Assembly (NCBI GenBank): GCA_950295325.1
Contig: OX485804.1
Span: forward strand, 26,848,001 to 26,908,000
Direction: 5' to 3'
From: Polytrichum commune
Taxonomy: Eukaryota; Streptophyta; Polytrichopsida; Polytrichales; Polytrichaceae
DNA length: 60,000 nucleotides
Under the pieces are notes generated by a model. That model did no database searches. It was not told the origin of the DNA and saw only the letters and a list, made by a program, of their open reading frames with translations. The stretch's first letter is position 1. Each line of letters opens with the position of its first letter. The position numbers were made by a program, and so were the translations under genes. Positions 1 through 10,620 of this stretch are shown here, piece after piece.

Positions 1-2
1 AC

Positions 3-605
3 GTTCCGGAGGTATGGCCGGTTAAGTTGGGGACCAACTTAACCTGCAAAGAGATCCTCTCTTTAGAAAACGCAGGATTTAGATTGCCCCAGCGGAAGGA
101 GATGACACCTTCCAGAATTTTTCAGGACCACCCGTTACCTTTGGACTTAGCAAGCTACACGACTCCTGCATATCCGGATGAGTTTCCCACCCGGCGTTTA
201 GGGAAGTTGATTAGGCGCAACAAGAAGGCCCCGTCAACAAAACACGCCAATAATTGTGCCTCAGCCCTATCACTGAAAGCCAAAGTGCACAAATTGTGCA
301 TGCTTCCAACCCCTGCCTTAGGATGCATCGTCTCGTTGGATTCCGGCACGCCCCCAAAGGTTCAGCAATACTACTTGACGATTTCGCAGCTGCCAGCATG
401 CACTTGTCCTAACTTCAAGGAGATGGCGACTAAAGCAATTGGAAAAAGGGGTCAATGGGCCAACTGTAAGCATTTGTACTATTTGTTTACAGTAGTGTGT
501 GGTTTGGACTCAGATTCAGACACGTTCATTCATGCAACAAGTTTTAGTTTCAACGAAGTGAAGCGAGTTTTGGAGGCCGGTTTATTGAAGTACCTTGACT
601 CTTAG
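3..605 (+). CDS. SWIM zinc-finger protein, C-terminal exon (partial, left end outside window)
   Basis: The frame is open from position 3 to the TAG stop at 603-605 (200 codons), so the gene begins left of the window and only its last exon is seen. Counting from the codon at position 3, it contains a SWIM-type zinc-binding signature: C133-x-C135, then 19 residues, then C155-x-H157, followed by an aromatic LYYLF stretch. SWIM fingers bind DNA or proteins and in plants are common in FAR1/MULE-transposase-derived proteins and in stand-alone SWIM proteins. No transposase domain is visible here, so the exact family is open. The N-terminal half is basic (KLIRRNKKAP). The frame has no internal stop, unlike the neighbouring host gene 1. 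Whether it is expressed cannot be judged. Confidence 0.65.
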   Translation, partial: VPEVWPVKLGTNLTCKEILSLENAGFRLPQRKEMTPSRIFQDHPLPLDLASYTTPAYPDEFPTRRLGKLIRRNKKAPSTKHANNCASALSLKAKVHKLCMLPTPALGCIVSLDSGTPPKVQQYYLTISQLPACTCPNFKEMATKAIGKRGQWANCKHLYYLFTVVCGLDSDSDTFIHATSFSFNEVKRVLEAGLLKYLDS

Positions 606-1021
606 ATTTTTCTGTTTCTTTAAACAAACATATGTATGCAAGATTTTTTATAATCATGATGTAGTGAGACTAAAAGGGCCACTACAAGACATTTGAAGCA
701 CCACATGTATTTCTCTTTTCCAAAGTTGCGTGACCCTTTTGGAGTACCACTAATTCTCATTATACTGAAACAGTATGTGTTTGACTTGAGACAAACCCAT
801 ATTTATTACTGATATTAGTTCCAAATGTTCATTTTAACACCCTAACCCATATTTTTCACTGATACAATAACATTTTTTCCTGTATCAGAGCCCTTAATTG
901 TCCACGGTCATAGGTCCCACTGTTCACTAAGTTTAGAAGAAAAAAATTACTAAAAATATATTTAGTCCAAATATACCCTAAACTTACTACTTAAAATAAC
1001 ATTTTAATCAAAATATCTCGG
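606..1021. other. AT-rich intergenic stretch
   Basis: This spacer between the SWIM exon and host gene 1 is rich in A and T, with short poly-A/poly-T runs. I see no ORF of note, RNA gene or repeat from elsewhere in the window. It probably holds the 3' UTR of the SWIM gene and the 5' flank or an intron of the next gene. Confidence 0.5.
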
Positions 1022-2849
1022 AAGTTACCGCTCACCACTCACCGCTCGGAAAATAGCTTCGTCCGCCTATTCGATGCTCACAACAACGGAGACCTTATCA
1101 ATCCGGATGCAGAAAACACGTACAAGAGCGACTCGAAGGTTAAGGTGCCATCTATCCTGAGAGAGTTCTTTCGTCCCCTCTAAGGATTGCTCGACTCCGA
1201 ACTGTACAGAGCGGCACAACACATCCTATTGGAGACTCCGAGGAGGACACTGCCCTACCCCAAAATCTTCCTGAAGCGACCGAAGCACATAAAGCCTTCT
1301 ACGTACCACATTAAGGAATGGTGCGAATACAGGAAGAAGAAGACCATGGCTATAAGGGAGATAAGCAAGCTGCTGCCCTCCCACAACCTCATTAATACAG
1401 ATGGAGAGATAATGTGGGAAAACTGGAGGACGCTCAAGGAGGAGTATCACATCAATGGGGTCTCTATGCGATCATTGATAAGAGGCGCATCTTCCTTCCT
1501 AGCCCAAAGATCTAGGAGGAACGAAAAGAAAGGGTCTATCGACGAAAGAGAGACGGCGTTGTACGTCCATTTCCTTGATAGAAAAAAGAAAACAAAATTC
1601 GGAGGGGTCGCAAGATTCTGCACTGTTACAACGGCCTTGAAGTTTGGCACATGGGACACACATGCTTCAAGAGCCTCTGTGAGAGATGACCCCCGGGGTT
1701 GTCCGTTCGCACTATTTGATTTCCGTGCATTTCCCGGATCTTGGAGACAAAACGCTAGCGGGACCGCTTTCTATGACAACTTCTTCAAGGCCTTCAAGAG
1801 CTATCGGTCGCATGCCCTCTTCGAGCCAAATGTGTGGCTCTAGATCGTAGATCAAGAGAGGTCCGCATCGGTCGTCCAGCTTTACACATCGACGATGAAC
1901 CTCCAATACGATCTTTACCACAGCACATACATCCCCGCGAAGACGGAAGGGATCAGTGTTATTGAAGAGGCAAGAAGGGCGAAGCAGGTCGGGGCTTTGG
2001 CACTTTATTTCTTGACACACAAGTCTTCACCAAGTGGGCGGATGCCTATCAAAGGGCAGAACGTGTTCAAGAAAGTATACTCGTTGCCACCACCACACCC
2101 AAAGGAGCTTGTCGCGGAGACTATGTATGCAGTCTACCCGGCGTACGAGCTCCGAATGGATTTTTATATTGGAGTCTTGAAGGCTGTGACTGTGATGAGT
2201 GAAACAGTCTACAACGTCTTCGGAGGCACCAAATTTGTTTACGCGGCATTGGTAAGTACTTGTATGCACCTCTTTCCATGCTCCATCTGAATTGAAATTT
2301 TCGGCCGCGCGTCCGTATCATTGTCCACCACATATGCAGTGCAAATTTACGGCCGCGCGTCCGTAAATTGCATTGCTTCATGTTTATATTTGTCCTCATA
2401 CTTGCTCGCAACAATGGAATGACTAGAATTTCCTTGTTTTGGTGCAGATGCTTGGGTTGCAGGTAAATTCGTTTGTGGAGGCTCGCGACATGGATGAGGC
2501 AAATACTCATAGGGTTCTTGCCTCCAAAATGGATATCGAAGACATCATCGATGTCCTTACCCCCCATCCTGTGGTGCCTCTTGCCTCAAGAGAAGAGGGA
2601 ACTCCTGCGACGGAGTGGGACAGTGACGGAGACCAAGAGCCCGTCTCCCCAAAAGAGCAGCCAGCCAGACAAGATCACGTGCCCGGCCTTGTTCGTGATC
2701 CTGTTCATCCACATCAATTTGTCTTGGGCGAAGACCGCATGGATACAGAGGGGGCGCATGAAGACTTCACTCCAATAAGGGTCCATCCTACCCCTATTTC
2801 CTCTCCCTTTGGGACTCCCACTTCTCGAGTTGGGTTTCCTTCCACTGCG
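1022..2849 (+). pseudogene. Host gene 1, 5' part: methyltransferase-like, with two nonsense codons and one intron
   Basis: One reading frame runs from about 1022 to 2251, broken only by TAA at 1181-1183 and TAG at 1841-1843. A clean GT-AG intron of 196 bp (2252-2447, donor GTAAGT) joins it in phase 0 to an exon from 2448 that stays open to 2849, where a retrotransposon is inserted. The joined region reads NVFGGTKFVYAALMLG and then VEARDMDEAN. This resembles motif I of a permuted beta-class DNA (N4/N6) methyltransferase (hydrophobic-FxGxxK...AA, then an acidic residue and AN/HR), with the upstream part carrying RSHALFEPN-VWL and VDQERS segments. The FxGxG loop is degenerate. The family assignment is inference from pattern only. 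Further on, the chain becomes proline-rich and disordered. The stops and insertions make this copy a pseudogene. Confidence 0.5.
2252..2447 (+). other. Intron of host gene 1
   Basis: The donor G|GTAAGT at 2252 and the acceptor GGTGCAG at 2447 restore a continuous frame (phase 0) between the two coding segments. The intron contains two copies of a short GC-rich block (CGGCCGCGCGTCCGTA) near 2303 and 2351. Confidence 0.75.
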
Positions 2850-3823
2850 TCTCGTGCACCTCTCCATGAGGAGTGCCCGAAACACCATGGGCACAAGGGG
2901 GACCCCGGAGTGACACCCGGGACTTGTGGCGCCGTTGGTGAGAGGGCCCAAGTGACCCTAGTGTGGGTGAGGGCCCCGGGCGTTGGGAACGCCTCCCACC
3001 CACGGAGACTAGGAGGCACAAGGGTAAGGCCATGAGCTTTGCGTAGGTCATGGCGTGGTGATTCTAGAATGCTCAAGAACACCTCAATCGGAGGTGTGAG
3101 CTAGGAGTTATGGCCATTTGAGTGGGGCGCTGTCCCGGGACAGCGCCCTGGTTCAGCAGTGCCTGGGAGTGATTCCCGGGACTGCCAAGGTTCAAACATG
3201 CATAACGTCCTCATAACTTGCCCAAATGGGGCAAGTGAGGAGTCCATCGGCATCTACGTGAAGCGTAGATGAAGATGGAGTGGTTGGTTGCTAGCATCGG
3301 ACATCATACAAGGAAGTTATGATGGTCTGAAACTGCTAGAGGCTTCTTAGCCCAGCGGCTAAGGGAGAATGTCCACTTGGCCCCAACTCTTGGTGGAGAG
3401 ACAAGAGGTTGGTTGACGGTGGGGTAGGGGCCCTGTGTAAGGTCCTAGAGGCTTATATGGGTGAGGTGGTGTGGCCTCACCCACCCGAGGCCGAACGGCA
3501 AGGCCTCCATGGGCTTTGGCCCATTGTGAGGCCATAGTTGCCTAGTATGGTTCGGGTTGTTGTAGTGTTGCTCCGGCAACACGATGATCAACATAGGATT
3601 GGACTTCCATGGATGGAAGTCCACATCAAAGAAATGGGTTACCAATTAAGGGGTGAGTCCCGAAAGCAAAGTAGGAGGGTTGGTTCCCCTTCTACGAACT
3701 ATGTGGTCCGGGGTAAGAGGAGCTAACCATTAGCATGGCGGTATGCGAAGGGTTAGCGCTCGTAACCTTTGCTAGAAAGGAAAATTGGCAAGATTATTAA
3801 GGGACCTAGCAAGGGTTGCGACA
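2850..3823 (+). repeat. 5' LTR of element A
   Basis: This LTR is 974 bp, with its start (normally TGTCGCGCACC) mutated to TCTCGTGCACC and its end GGGTTGCGACA intact. It matches the LTR at 12440-13413 more closely than the middle one: both carry CCCTGTGTAAGG, GGGCTTTGGCCC and GGGACCTAGC variants. It contains the conserved hairpins described for element D and a TATATG motif that could serve as a TATA box. Confidence 0.9.
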
Positions 3824-3825
3824 CT

Positions 3826-3837
3826 TGGTATCAGAGC
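3826..3837 (+). other. Primer-binding site, initiator tRNA-Met
   Basis: TGGTATCAGAGC begins 3 nt after the LTR end. It is complementary to the 3' end of plant initiator tRNA-Met, the usual primer of plant LTR retrotransposons. Confidence 0.92.
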
Positions 3838-3875
3838 AGGGTTCCAATATTTTGAGCTAGCACTTTGAGGGAGAC

Positions 3876-4462
3876 ATGGCTATCAAACCTGAGGGTTATT
3901 ATGGTGAGCCCGGGTTTTCCAAAAGGTTGTAAGGCTCAAATTGGAATAAAGATCATGTGTAAATGGAATTTGGCCATACCATTAGTTCTAATGACAATGG
4001 TGGGCATGATGGTGGATTTAGTAAGGAAAATGGTGGAGTCCTTTGAAAGGGCTCCCGCACACCTCAAAAAAACATTTGGGGCCTAGAATACCGAATGCAC
4101 CCAAAACCTTGGAGGGCATTAATGTTGGATTGAAATTCCAATTCGAAATGCTTGGAAGGTATTGATGTTGGAATGAATTTGGTGGAAATGAGGCGTCCGG
4201 GCCTCTTAAGGCGTATATGCGCGCATTTCACACCCAAATGAATAGTACATCTTTGATGAACGAGCTTTCTAAGAAATGCATCGTTTTAGGTGGGTTTCAA
4301 AAGCGGGTGGTGAATACCAAGTTCAAATTTCCAAAGTTTATTGAGGTTGTGGCGGGGATCATCAAAATTGCCATGAGCATCAAGGCCGATGACCCCATTA
4401 AGCAATTTGGCGGTGCGTTACAACAATGGACGTTGAGGGGAGATAGGTTCCCCGCCAAATAA
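3876..4462 (+). pseudogene. Element A gag-region remnant
   Basis: The ATG at 3876 (MAIKPEGYYGEP) opens the same short frame that is intact in element D, but an extra T in the run near 3917 shifts it. Downstream, 3865-4086 and 4217-4462 carry fragments conserved in the other copies (VRKMVESFERAP; FHTQMN...ELSKKCIVLGGFQKRV). This occupies the gag position by order only. No zinc knuckle is recognisable. Confidence 0.5.
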
Positions 4463-4637
4463 TACTTGTGCCGCGAACCGAATGTAAGACGATGGCATTG
4501 TGGCCAAGGCTAGTAGCCTTAAGCCGAGGCCAAGTCTTTTGTACCTTGAGGCTCAAATGAATGGGAGAAATGTCTCATGTATTGATAAAGAGGCTACCAC
4601 TTCTTCTTGAGCCCAAAACTCATAAGGGAGTTGGGGC

Positions 4638-5027
4638 TTGCCGATTGGTAGAGCGGGCAAGCCCACCAAGGTGCGGTTTGGAAAGGGCGATCCGCATGAG
4701 ACAAAGGAGGCCGCGATGCATGTAACCTTTCAACGTGGGACATTGGATTTTTGTCAAAATTTCACATCAAGTGAAATAGATAAAATGCATGTCATTGTGA
4801 AGGCCGCCTTCTTTGAAACTCACATGATAGATGTGAGGTGCAAGCCGGTGTGCTTGCGGTGCATTATGATGTGTCATAATGGCAAAGAATTGAGGTTCAA
4901 ATTGACAAGGACTCCTATGGTAGGAGGATCTAAGTTGAATTTGGTCTTAATGGACCAAATGAAAAATAGAAAGCATAATGGTCGTGGTTCAATTGGAGCA
5001 ACTCCAAGGAACTCATGGGGAGGCTAG
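4638..5027 (+). pseudogene. Element A protease-region fragment
   Basis: This 129-codon open stretch is present in all copies (RAGKPTKVRFGKG ... FFETHMIDVR ... GGSKLNLVLMDQ). It sits between the gag and RT positions, as a retroviral-type aspartic protease would, and its second half resembles the region after the active site. The catalytic D-S/T-G triplet is not visible, so protease activity is unlikely. It is followed at 5091-5170 by the start of reverse transcriptase (RYKDV...VLPK) joined directly to the end of reverse transcriptase (REIEFLRYVVTKE), the core being missing. Confidence 0.45.
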
Positions 5028-5344
5028 GAAAGATGGGCCTCCCCCAAACAACATTGGTGTGATGTTGGTGAGATACAAGGATGTATCCACCAATGTGTTG
5101 CCCAAAAAAAAAAATTACCGCCAAGGAGTGAAAAATAACTTTGCTCAACGAGAGATCGAGTTCTTGAGGTATGTGGTGACAAAGGAAGTTGGTGGACGAA
5201 CATGAAGAATGTCAAGGCAATCCAAAAGGAGAATTGGCCCTTGATTCAAAAAGGGCTTAGGTCATTTGTTGGCCTAACCAATTAGTACCACAACTTCATT
5301 GGAGAGTTTTCTAAGGTTCCTAGGACCTTATTCAACTTATTGAG

Positions 5345-6340
5345 GAAAATGGCTATCCCAAGAGTGGGATGAGCCTTGTCACCAAGCCTTTGGGGGGCTC
5401 AAAAACAAGTTCTCTTCGCCGCCCGTGCTTAAGTTCGCGGACTTTGACAAACCTTTTGAGGTGCATACGGGGGCGAGTAACTTTACCATTGGCGGATGTT
5501 GATCCAAGATGGATGCCCATTGCATATGGGAGCATTAAGCTTAAAGGTTGTCAAACCTTGTGCGACTTGTGAAAGAAATGGCTATCTCAAGAGTGGGATG
5601 AGCCTTGCCCCAAAGTCTTTGGGGAGCTTAATACAAAGTTGTCTTTGCCACCTGTGTTCAAGTTCGCGGAGCTTGACAAACCTTTTGAGGTGCATACGGG
5701 GGGAGGGGGGCGAGTGACTTTGCCATTGGCGGATGGTTAATGTAAGATGGATGGCCATTGCATATGAGAGCGTTAAGCTTGATGGTTATCCGACCTTATC
5801 CGACTTGTGGAAGAAATGGCTATCCCAAGAGTGGGATGAGCCTTGCCACCAAGTCTTTGGGGAGCTTGAGAGCAAGTTCTCTTAGACGCCCGTGGTCAAG
5901 TTCGCGGAGCTTGACAAACCTTTTGAGGTGCATACGGGGGTGAATGACTTTGCTAATGGCGGATTGTTGATTTAAGATGGATGGCCATTGCATATGGGAG
6001 CATGAAGCTCGATGGTTGTCAAAGAAGACAACCAACTCATGCCAAACAACTTCTTTGCCATAGTGCATTACTTGAAGATGTGGCGACACTATTTGGGGTC
6101 ACACAAAGCAAAGGTCTATATGGACAATGTGTCCTAAAAGAATTTTGACATTCAAGCGCAAGTGAGCGCCAAGTCATTGCGGTGGCCTGATAGTTTGGCG
6201 CTTATGAACGTGGATTTGATCCACAAACCGGACCGTGGAAATGTGGTGCCGGATGCGCGAAGTAGACTGGAAGAGTTCCAAGCAATGAGAACCATCCAAA
6301 AGTTGTGGCTAATGTGTGTCGGCGAAGGAAACTTGTGATG
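5345..6340 (+). pseudogene. Element A RNase H region with three tandem units of about 230 bp
   Basis: Units begin at about 5347, 5577 and 5815. Each encodes the RT/RNase H junction (WLSQEWDEP, then PFEVHTGASDF). After the last unit the RNase H continues once (THDKELL near 6035, WPDSLALM and VPDA near 6180-6260). The first catalytic Asp expected in VHTDASDF is replaced in these units by Gly. The unit length is not a multiple of three, so every extra unit shifts the frame. Confidence 0.6.
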
Positions 6341-6399
6341 CAAGATACGGGAGGGGTAAATTAATTACCCCAAAGCACAAAAGCTTTTAGGTGAGCTTC

Positions 6400-7400
6400 G
6401 CAAGAGCAAGGTGCTCAAAGAGGTTAAATTGGTGGACGGATTGTTCAAGTGCAAACAAAGTCGGGTATTTGTACCACAAGGCAAGTTGAGGCTATCGGTT
6501 TTGAAGGAAAAATGTGATAGCCCTATTGCCGGCCATAGAGGAGAAAGAAAAAAAAAAAAAAAAAAAAAACCGCCATAGAATGGTGTCATGGAGGTACCAT
6601 TGGCGGTGCATAAAGGAAGATATAGCCCACTTTGTGAAGGCTTGAATCAAGGTTCAAATGAACCGAGCCTCTTACCAAAAGCAAGGCGGTTTCTTGCAAC
6701 TGTTGCCTATCCCGTCGGCGCCATGGCATAGTATGTGCATGGACTTGATCACAAGTTTGCCGGAGTCACATGGGTATGATGCCATCTTGTTGATGGTAGA
6801 GCGGTTTGCCAAGTTGGCATACATGGTGCCGATTGTGGGAGCCACCACCGCGTTGAAGACCGCATAGCCTTTTCTCAAGGGATGGTTGAGGCACCACGGG
6901 TTGCCAAGAGTGATTGTGTGGGATCAAGATCCAAAGTTCACAAGTGCATTTTCAATGCATTTCTCTAAGGAGGTCGGAATGAAACTAAGGTTTAGCACGG
7001 CCTTGCATTCCCAAATGGATGGGAAAACGGAGCGTGTGAATGGAGTCTTGAAGCAATACTTGAGGAACTTGGTGGGGGCGGACCAAGGAGATTGGGCGGA
7101 CTATGTGGGTCGAGCGGAGTGTAATTGCAATGTAGCCACGCACTTGGCTACCAAGGGGTGGTCTTTGGTGGTGGCTTATGGAGTGGATGCGCTCCAACCT
7201 ATTAACCTAGCTCTCGAGGGGGCACATTCAACACTAGAGTTCAACCAAGATGGTGAGGACTTGGCCAAGAATGTAAACAAGTCTTGGAGATGACCAAGTT
7301 GTTGGTGGAGAAAGCCCGAATGTGCTACGAAGTGCAAGTCAATGCCGGAAGACGTGAAGTGGAGAATGAGGTGGGCCAAAAGATGTTGTTGAATGTGAAC
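6400..7400 (+). pseudogene. Element A integrase region (broken)
   Basis: The order is typical of Ty3/gypsy integrase: a zinc-finger region (AGHRGER), then the core with MCMDLITSLPESHG (first D), VWDQDPKF (second D) and MDGKTERVN (E). Disablements visible are a long A-run at about 6547-6570 that shifts the frame, TGA in place of a zinc-binding residue near 6645, and TAG at about 6865 after LKTA. A frameshift near 7270 follows the core. The GPY/F-like C-terminus continues to about 7560. Confidence 0.75.
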
Positions 7401-7559
7401 AACTTCACTTAGCCGGAAGGCCTCACTCCAAAAGTTCATGTCCAAAATTGGAGCTCTGTTTTCCATTGTGGAACAAATGTTCAAGGACATGTATAAGTTG
7501 GAATTACTGCCGGAGATCAAAGTGCATCCGACATTTCATGTCTCATTACGAAAGTCATT

Positions 7560-7845
7560 TAAGGACGACACCTTGTGGCCGATCACAAGCAAGTGATTAG
7601 GCCACCTCCCGACCTTGTGGAGGTCATTTGGAACATGAGGTAGGAGGGCATCCTCAAGTGTAGGAAGCCCAAGTGAAAATGAAAGAAAATGTACAAAGGA
7701 GTACTTGGTGAAATGGTGAGGATACCATGAGAAAGAAACCGCTTGGGTGGCGGCAAGAGACATGGTGAACACCAATGAATTGGTGAAGCACTTTGAGGAA
7801 ACTAAGGCTAAGGATTCCAATAAAATGAACCGTAGGCATTGATGA
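7560..7845 (+). pseudogene. Element A chromodomain-like C-terminus
   Basis: A short region reading EYLVKW-stop-GYHEKE and then AWVAARDMVNTNELVKHFEE matches the pattern of the chromodomain at the end of chromovirus integrases, which guides insertion to chromatin. The same TGA interrupts it in elements B, D and E. Confidence 0.55.
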
Positions 7846-8656
7846 GGACATCAATCTCCTTTAGTGGAGGAGAGACGCTAGTAGCACACTTAGCTTCGAG
7901 GCTAATTACTCCACAACATGAACTTGTTCTTTGGCTTGAGGGAATAAAGTCCAAACTTTAGTGGTGCAAAGAGAAAAGTATGAGATGAGGTCCTAGTCTT
8001 GTACTTGTGCTTGGTTAATGGAAGAGGGAGAATAGATATGCCAAAATAGGTTGGATAAGCCGAGTAATTGGGGGCCATGGCTTGGAGGGGCCTTGGATAA
8101 AACCAAGAAACTTCTTAATTGTGGGCTTGTCCGGGCGGGGACAAGGTGATGGCGCGTGCTGATAAAAGTGCTACCCGCGAGCTAACGAAAGTTGGCGCAT
8201 GGGAGTCATGAACCCATGTCTCGAAAGAGCAAAGTGGGAACCGAGTCGGGCGGGACTTGGCATCACCCCCGTGCGATCGAGGCGTGGCTTAACAATGGAA
8301 AGCCATCTCGGAGTTTCAACCGAGACAACTTAGTGGAAGCGTTGAGGTCTCGCCTAGATGTGTCACGTTAGGCTAGTGGAGCCTAACGGGGGATGCCCCA
8401 AAGGAGGGGCAACCCAAGTGAGTCCCAAAGTAGGTGGGTCTAGTGTAGGTTAGGTCCTTGGAGGAGAGATTCAAGGTCGCTAACGGACCACCTAGGAACG
8501 ACACCTTTGGGACCATGCCAAATTTGAAGATGCATTGTGGGGGTCGCGCCCTAAGGTAAACACAATGCCGCACCATAGAGGATGGCAACTTGAAAATTGG
8601 TGTGCCGACTACGAGTATAGTCGATGAGGGCATCAACTCCGTTTGGTGGGGGTGAG
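7846..8656 (+). other. Element A 3' non-coding internal region
   Basis: About 800 bp between the last coding remnant and the 3' LTR. It is conserved between copies but has no supported ORF. It ends with a purine-rich GGTGGGGGTGAG immediately before the LTR, the expected place of the polypurine tract. Confidence 0.6.
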
Positions 8657-10620
8657 TGTCGCGCACCTCTCCATGAGGAGTGCCCGAAACACCATGGGCA
8701 CAAGGGGGACCCCGGAGTGACACCCGGGACTTGTGGCGCCGTTGGTGAGAGGGCCCAAGTGATCCTAGTGTGGGTGAGGTCCCCGGGCGTTGGGAACGCC
8801 TCCCACCCACGAAGACTAGGAGGCACAAGGGTAAGGCCATGAGTTATGCGTAGCTCATGGCGTGGTGATTCTAGAAAGCTCAAGAACACCTCAATGGGAG
8901 GTGTGAGCTAGGAGTTATGGCCATTTGAGTGGGGCGCTGTCCCGGGACAGCGCCCTGGTACAGCGCCCTGGTTCAGCAGTGCCTGGGAGTGATTCCCGGG
9001 ACTGCCAAGGTTCAAACAGGCATAACGTCCTCAATACTTGTCCGAATGGCGCAAGTGAGGAGTCCATCGGCATCTACGTGAAGCGTAGATGAGGATGGAG
9101 TGGTTGGTTGTTATGATCAGACATCATACAAGGAAGTTGTGATGGTCTGAAGCTGCTAGGGGGTTCTAGGCCCAGCAGCTAAAGGAAAATGTCCACTTGG
9201 CCCCAACTCTTGGTAGAGAGACAAGAGGTTGGTTGACGGTGGGGTAGGGGCCCCGCGTAGAGTCCTAGAGGCTTATATGGGTGAGGTGGTGTGGCCTCAC
9301 CCACCCGAGGCCGAACGGCAAGGCCTCCATGGGCATTGGCCCATTGTGAGGCCATATTTGCCTAGTATGGTTCGGGTTGTTGTAGTGTTGCTCCGGCAAT
9401 GCGATGATCAACATGGGATTAGACTTCCATTGTCGCGCACCTCTCCATGAGGAGTGCCCGAAACACCATGGGCACAAGGGGGACCCCGGAGTGACACCCG
9501 GGACTTGTGGCGCCGTTGGTGAGAGGGCCCAAGTGATCCTAGTGTGGGTGAGGGCCCCGGGCGTTGGGAACGCCTCCCACCCACGAAGACTAGGAGGCAC
9601 AAGGGTAAGGCCATGAGTTATGCGTAGCTCATGGCGTGGTGATTCTAGATAGCTCAAGAACACCTCAATCGGAGGTGTGAGCTAGGAGTTATGGCCATTT
9701 GAGTGGGGCGCTGTCCCGGGACAGCGCCCTGGTACAGCAGTGCCTGGGAGTGATTCCCGGGACTGCAAAGGTTCAAACAGGCATAACTTCCTCAATACTT
9801 GCCCGAATGGGGCAAGTGAGGAGTCCATCGGCATCTACGTGAAGCGTAGATGAAGATGGAGTGGTTGGTTGTTATGATCAGATATCATACAAGGAAGTTA
9901 TGATGGTCTGAAGCTGCTGGGGGGTTCTAGGCCCAGCAGCTAAAGGAAAATGTCCACTTGGCCCCAACTCTTGTTAGAGAGACAAGAGGTTGGTTGACGG
10001 TGGGGTAGGGGCCCCGCGTGAAGTCCTAGAGGCTTATATGGGTGAGGTGGTGTGGCCTCACCCACCCGAGGCCGAACGGCAAGGCCTCCATGGGCATTGG
10101 CCCATTGTGAGGCCATAGTTGCCTAGTATGGTTCGGGTTGTTGTAGTGTTGCTCCGGCAATGCGATGATCAACATGGGATTGGACTTCTATGGATGGAAG
10201 TCCACATCTAGGAATGGGTTACCGATTAAGGGGTGAGTCCCGAAAGCAAAGTATGAGGGTTGGTTCCCTCCTATGAACTATAAGGTCCGGGGTAGGAGGA
10301 GCTAATCATTAGCATGGCGGAATGCGAATGGTTAGCGCTCGTAACCTTTGTTAGAATTGAAAATTGGAAAGATTGTCAAGGGGGGCTAGCAAGGGTTGCG
10401 ACATCCATGGATGGAAGTCCACATCTAGGAATGGGTTACCGATTAAGGGCTGAGTCCCGAAAGCAAAGTAGGAGGGTTGGTTCCCTCCTATGAAGTATAA
10501 GGTCCGGGGTAGGAGGAGCTAATCATTGGCATGGCGGAATGCGAATGGTTAGCGCTCGTAACCTTTGCTAGAATTGAAAATTGGCAAGATTGTCAAGGGG
10601 GGCTAGCAAGGGTTGCGACA
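8657..10620 (+). repeat. Middle LTR of element A, split by a solo LTR
   Basis: The LTR occupies 8657-9430 and 10404-10620. It is interrupted at 9431 by another LTR with the duplication TCCAT. It is preceded by the normal 3' end of an internal region but followed by an internal segment starting in mid-integrase (10621), so it is a recombination product or the remaining end of another element. An extra CTGGTACAGCGCC block is duplicated near 8953-8965. Confidence 0.85.
9431..10403 (+). mobile_element. Solo LTR nested in the middle LTR (TSD TCCAT)
   Basis: A 973-bp LTR beginning TGTCGCGCACC and ending GCGACA, flanked by TCCAT at 9426-9430 and 10404-10408. There is no internal sequence, so it is a solo LTR left by recombination between the two LTRs of a complete insertion. 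Confidence 0.95.

Noticed and set aside
4638-5027. Functional aspartic protease
   Set aside because: No D-S/T-G active-site triplet is visible in any copy, and upstream and downstream frames are broken.
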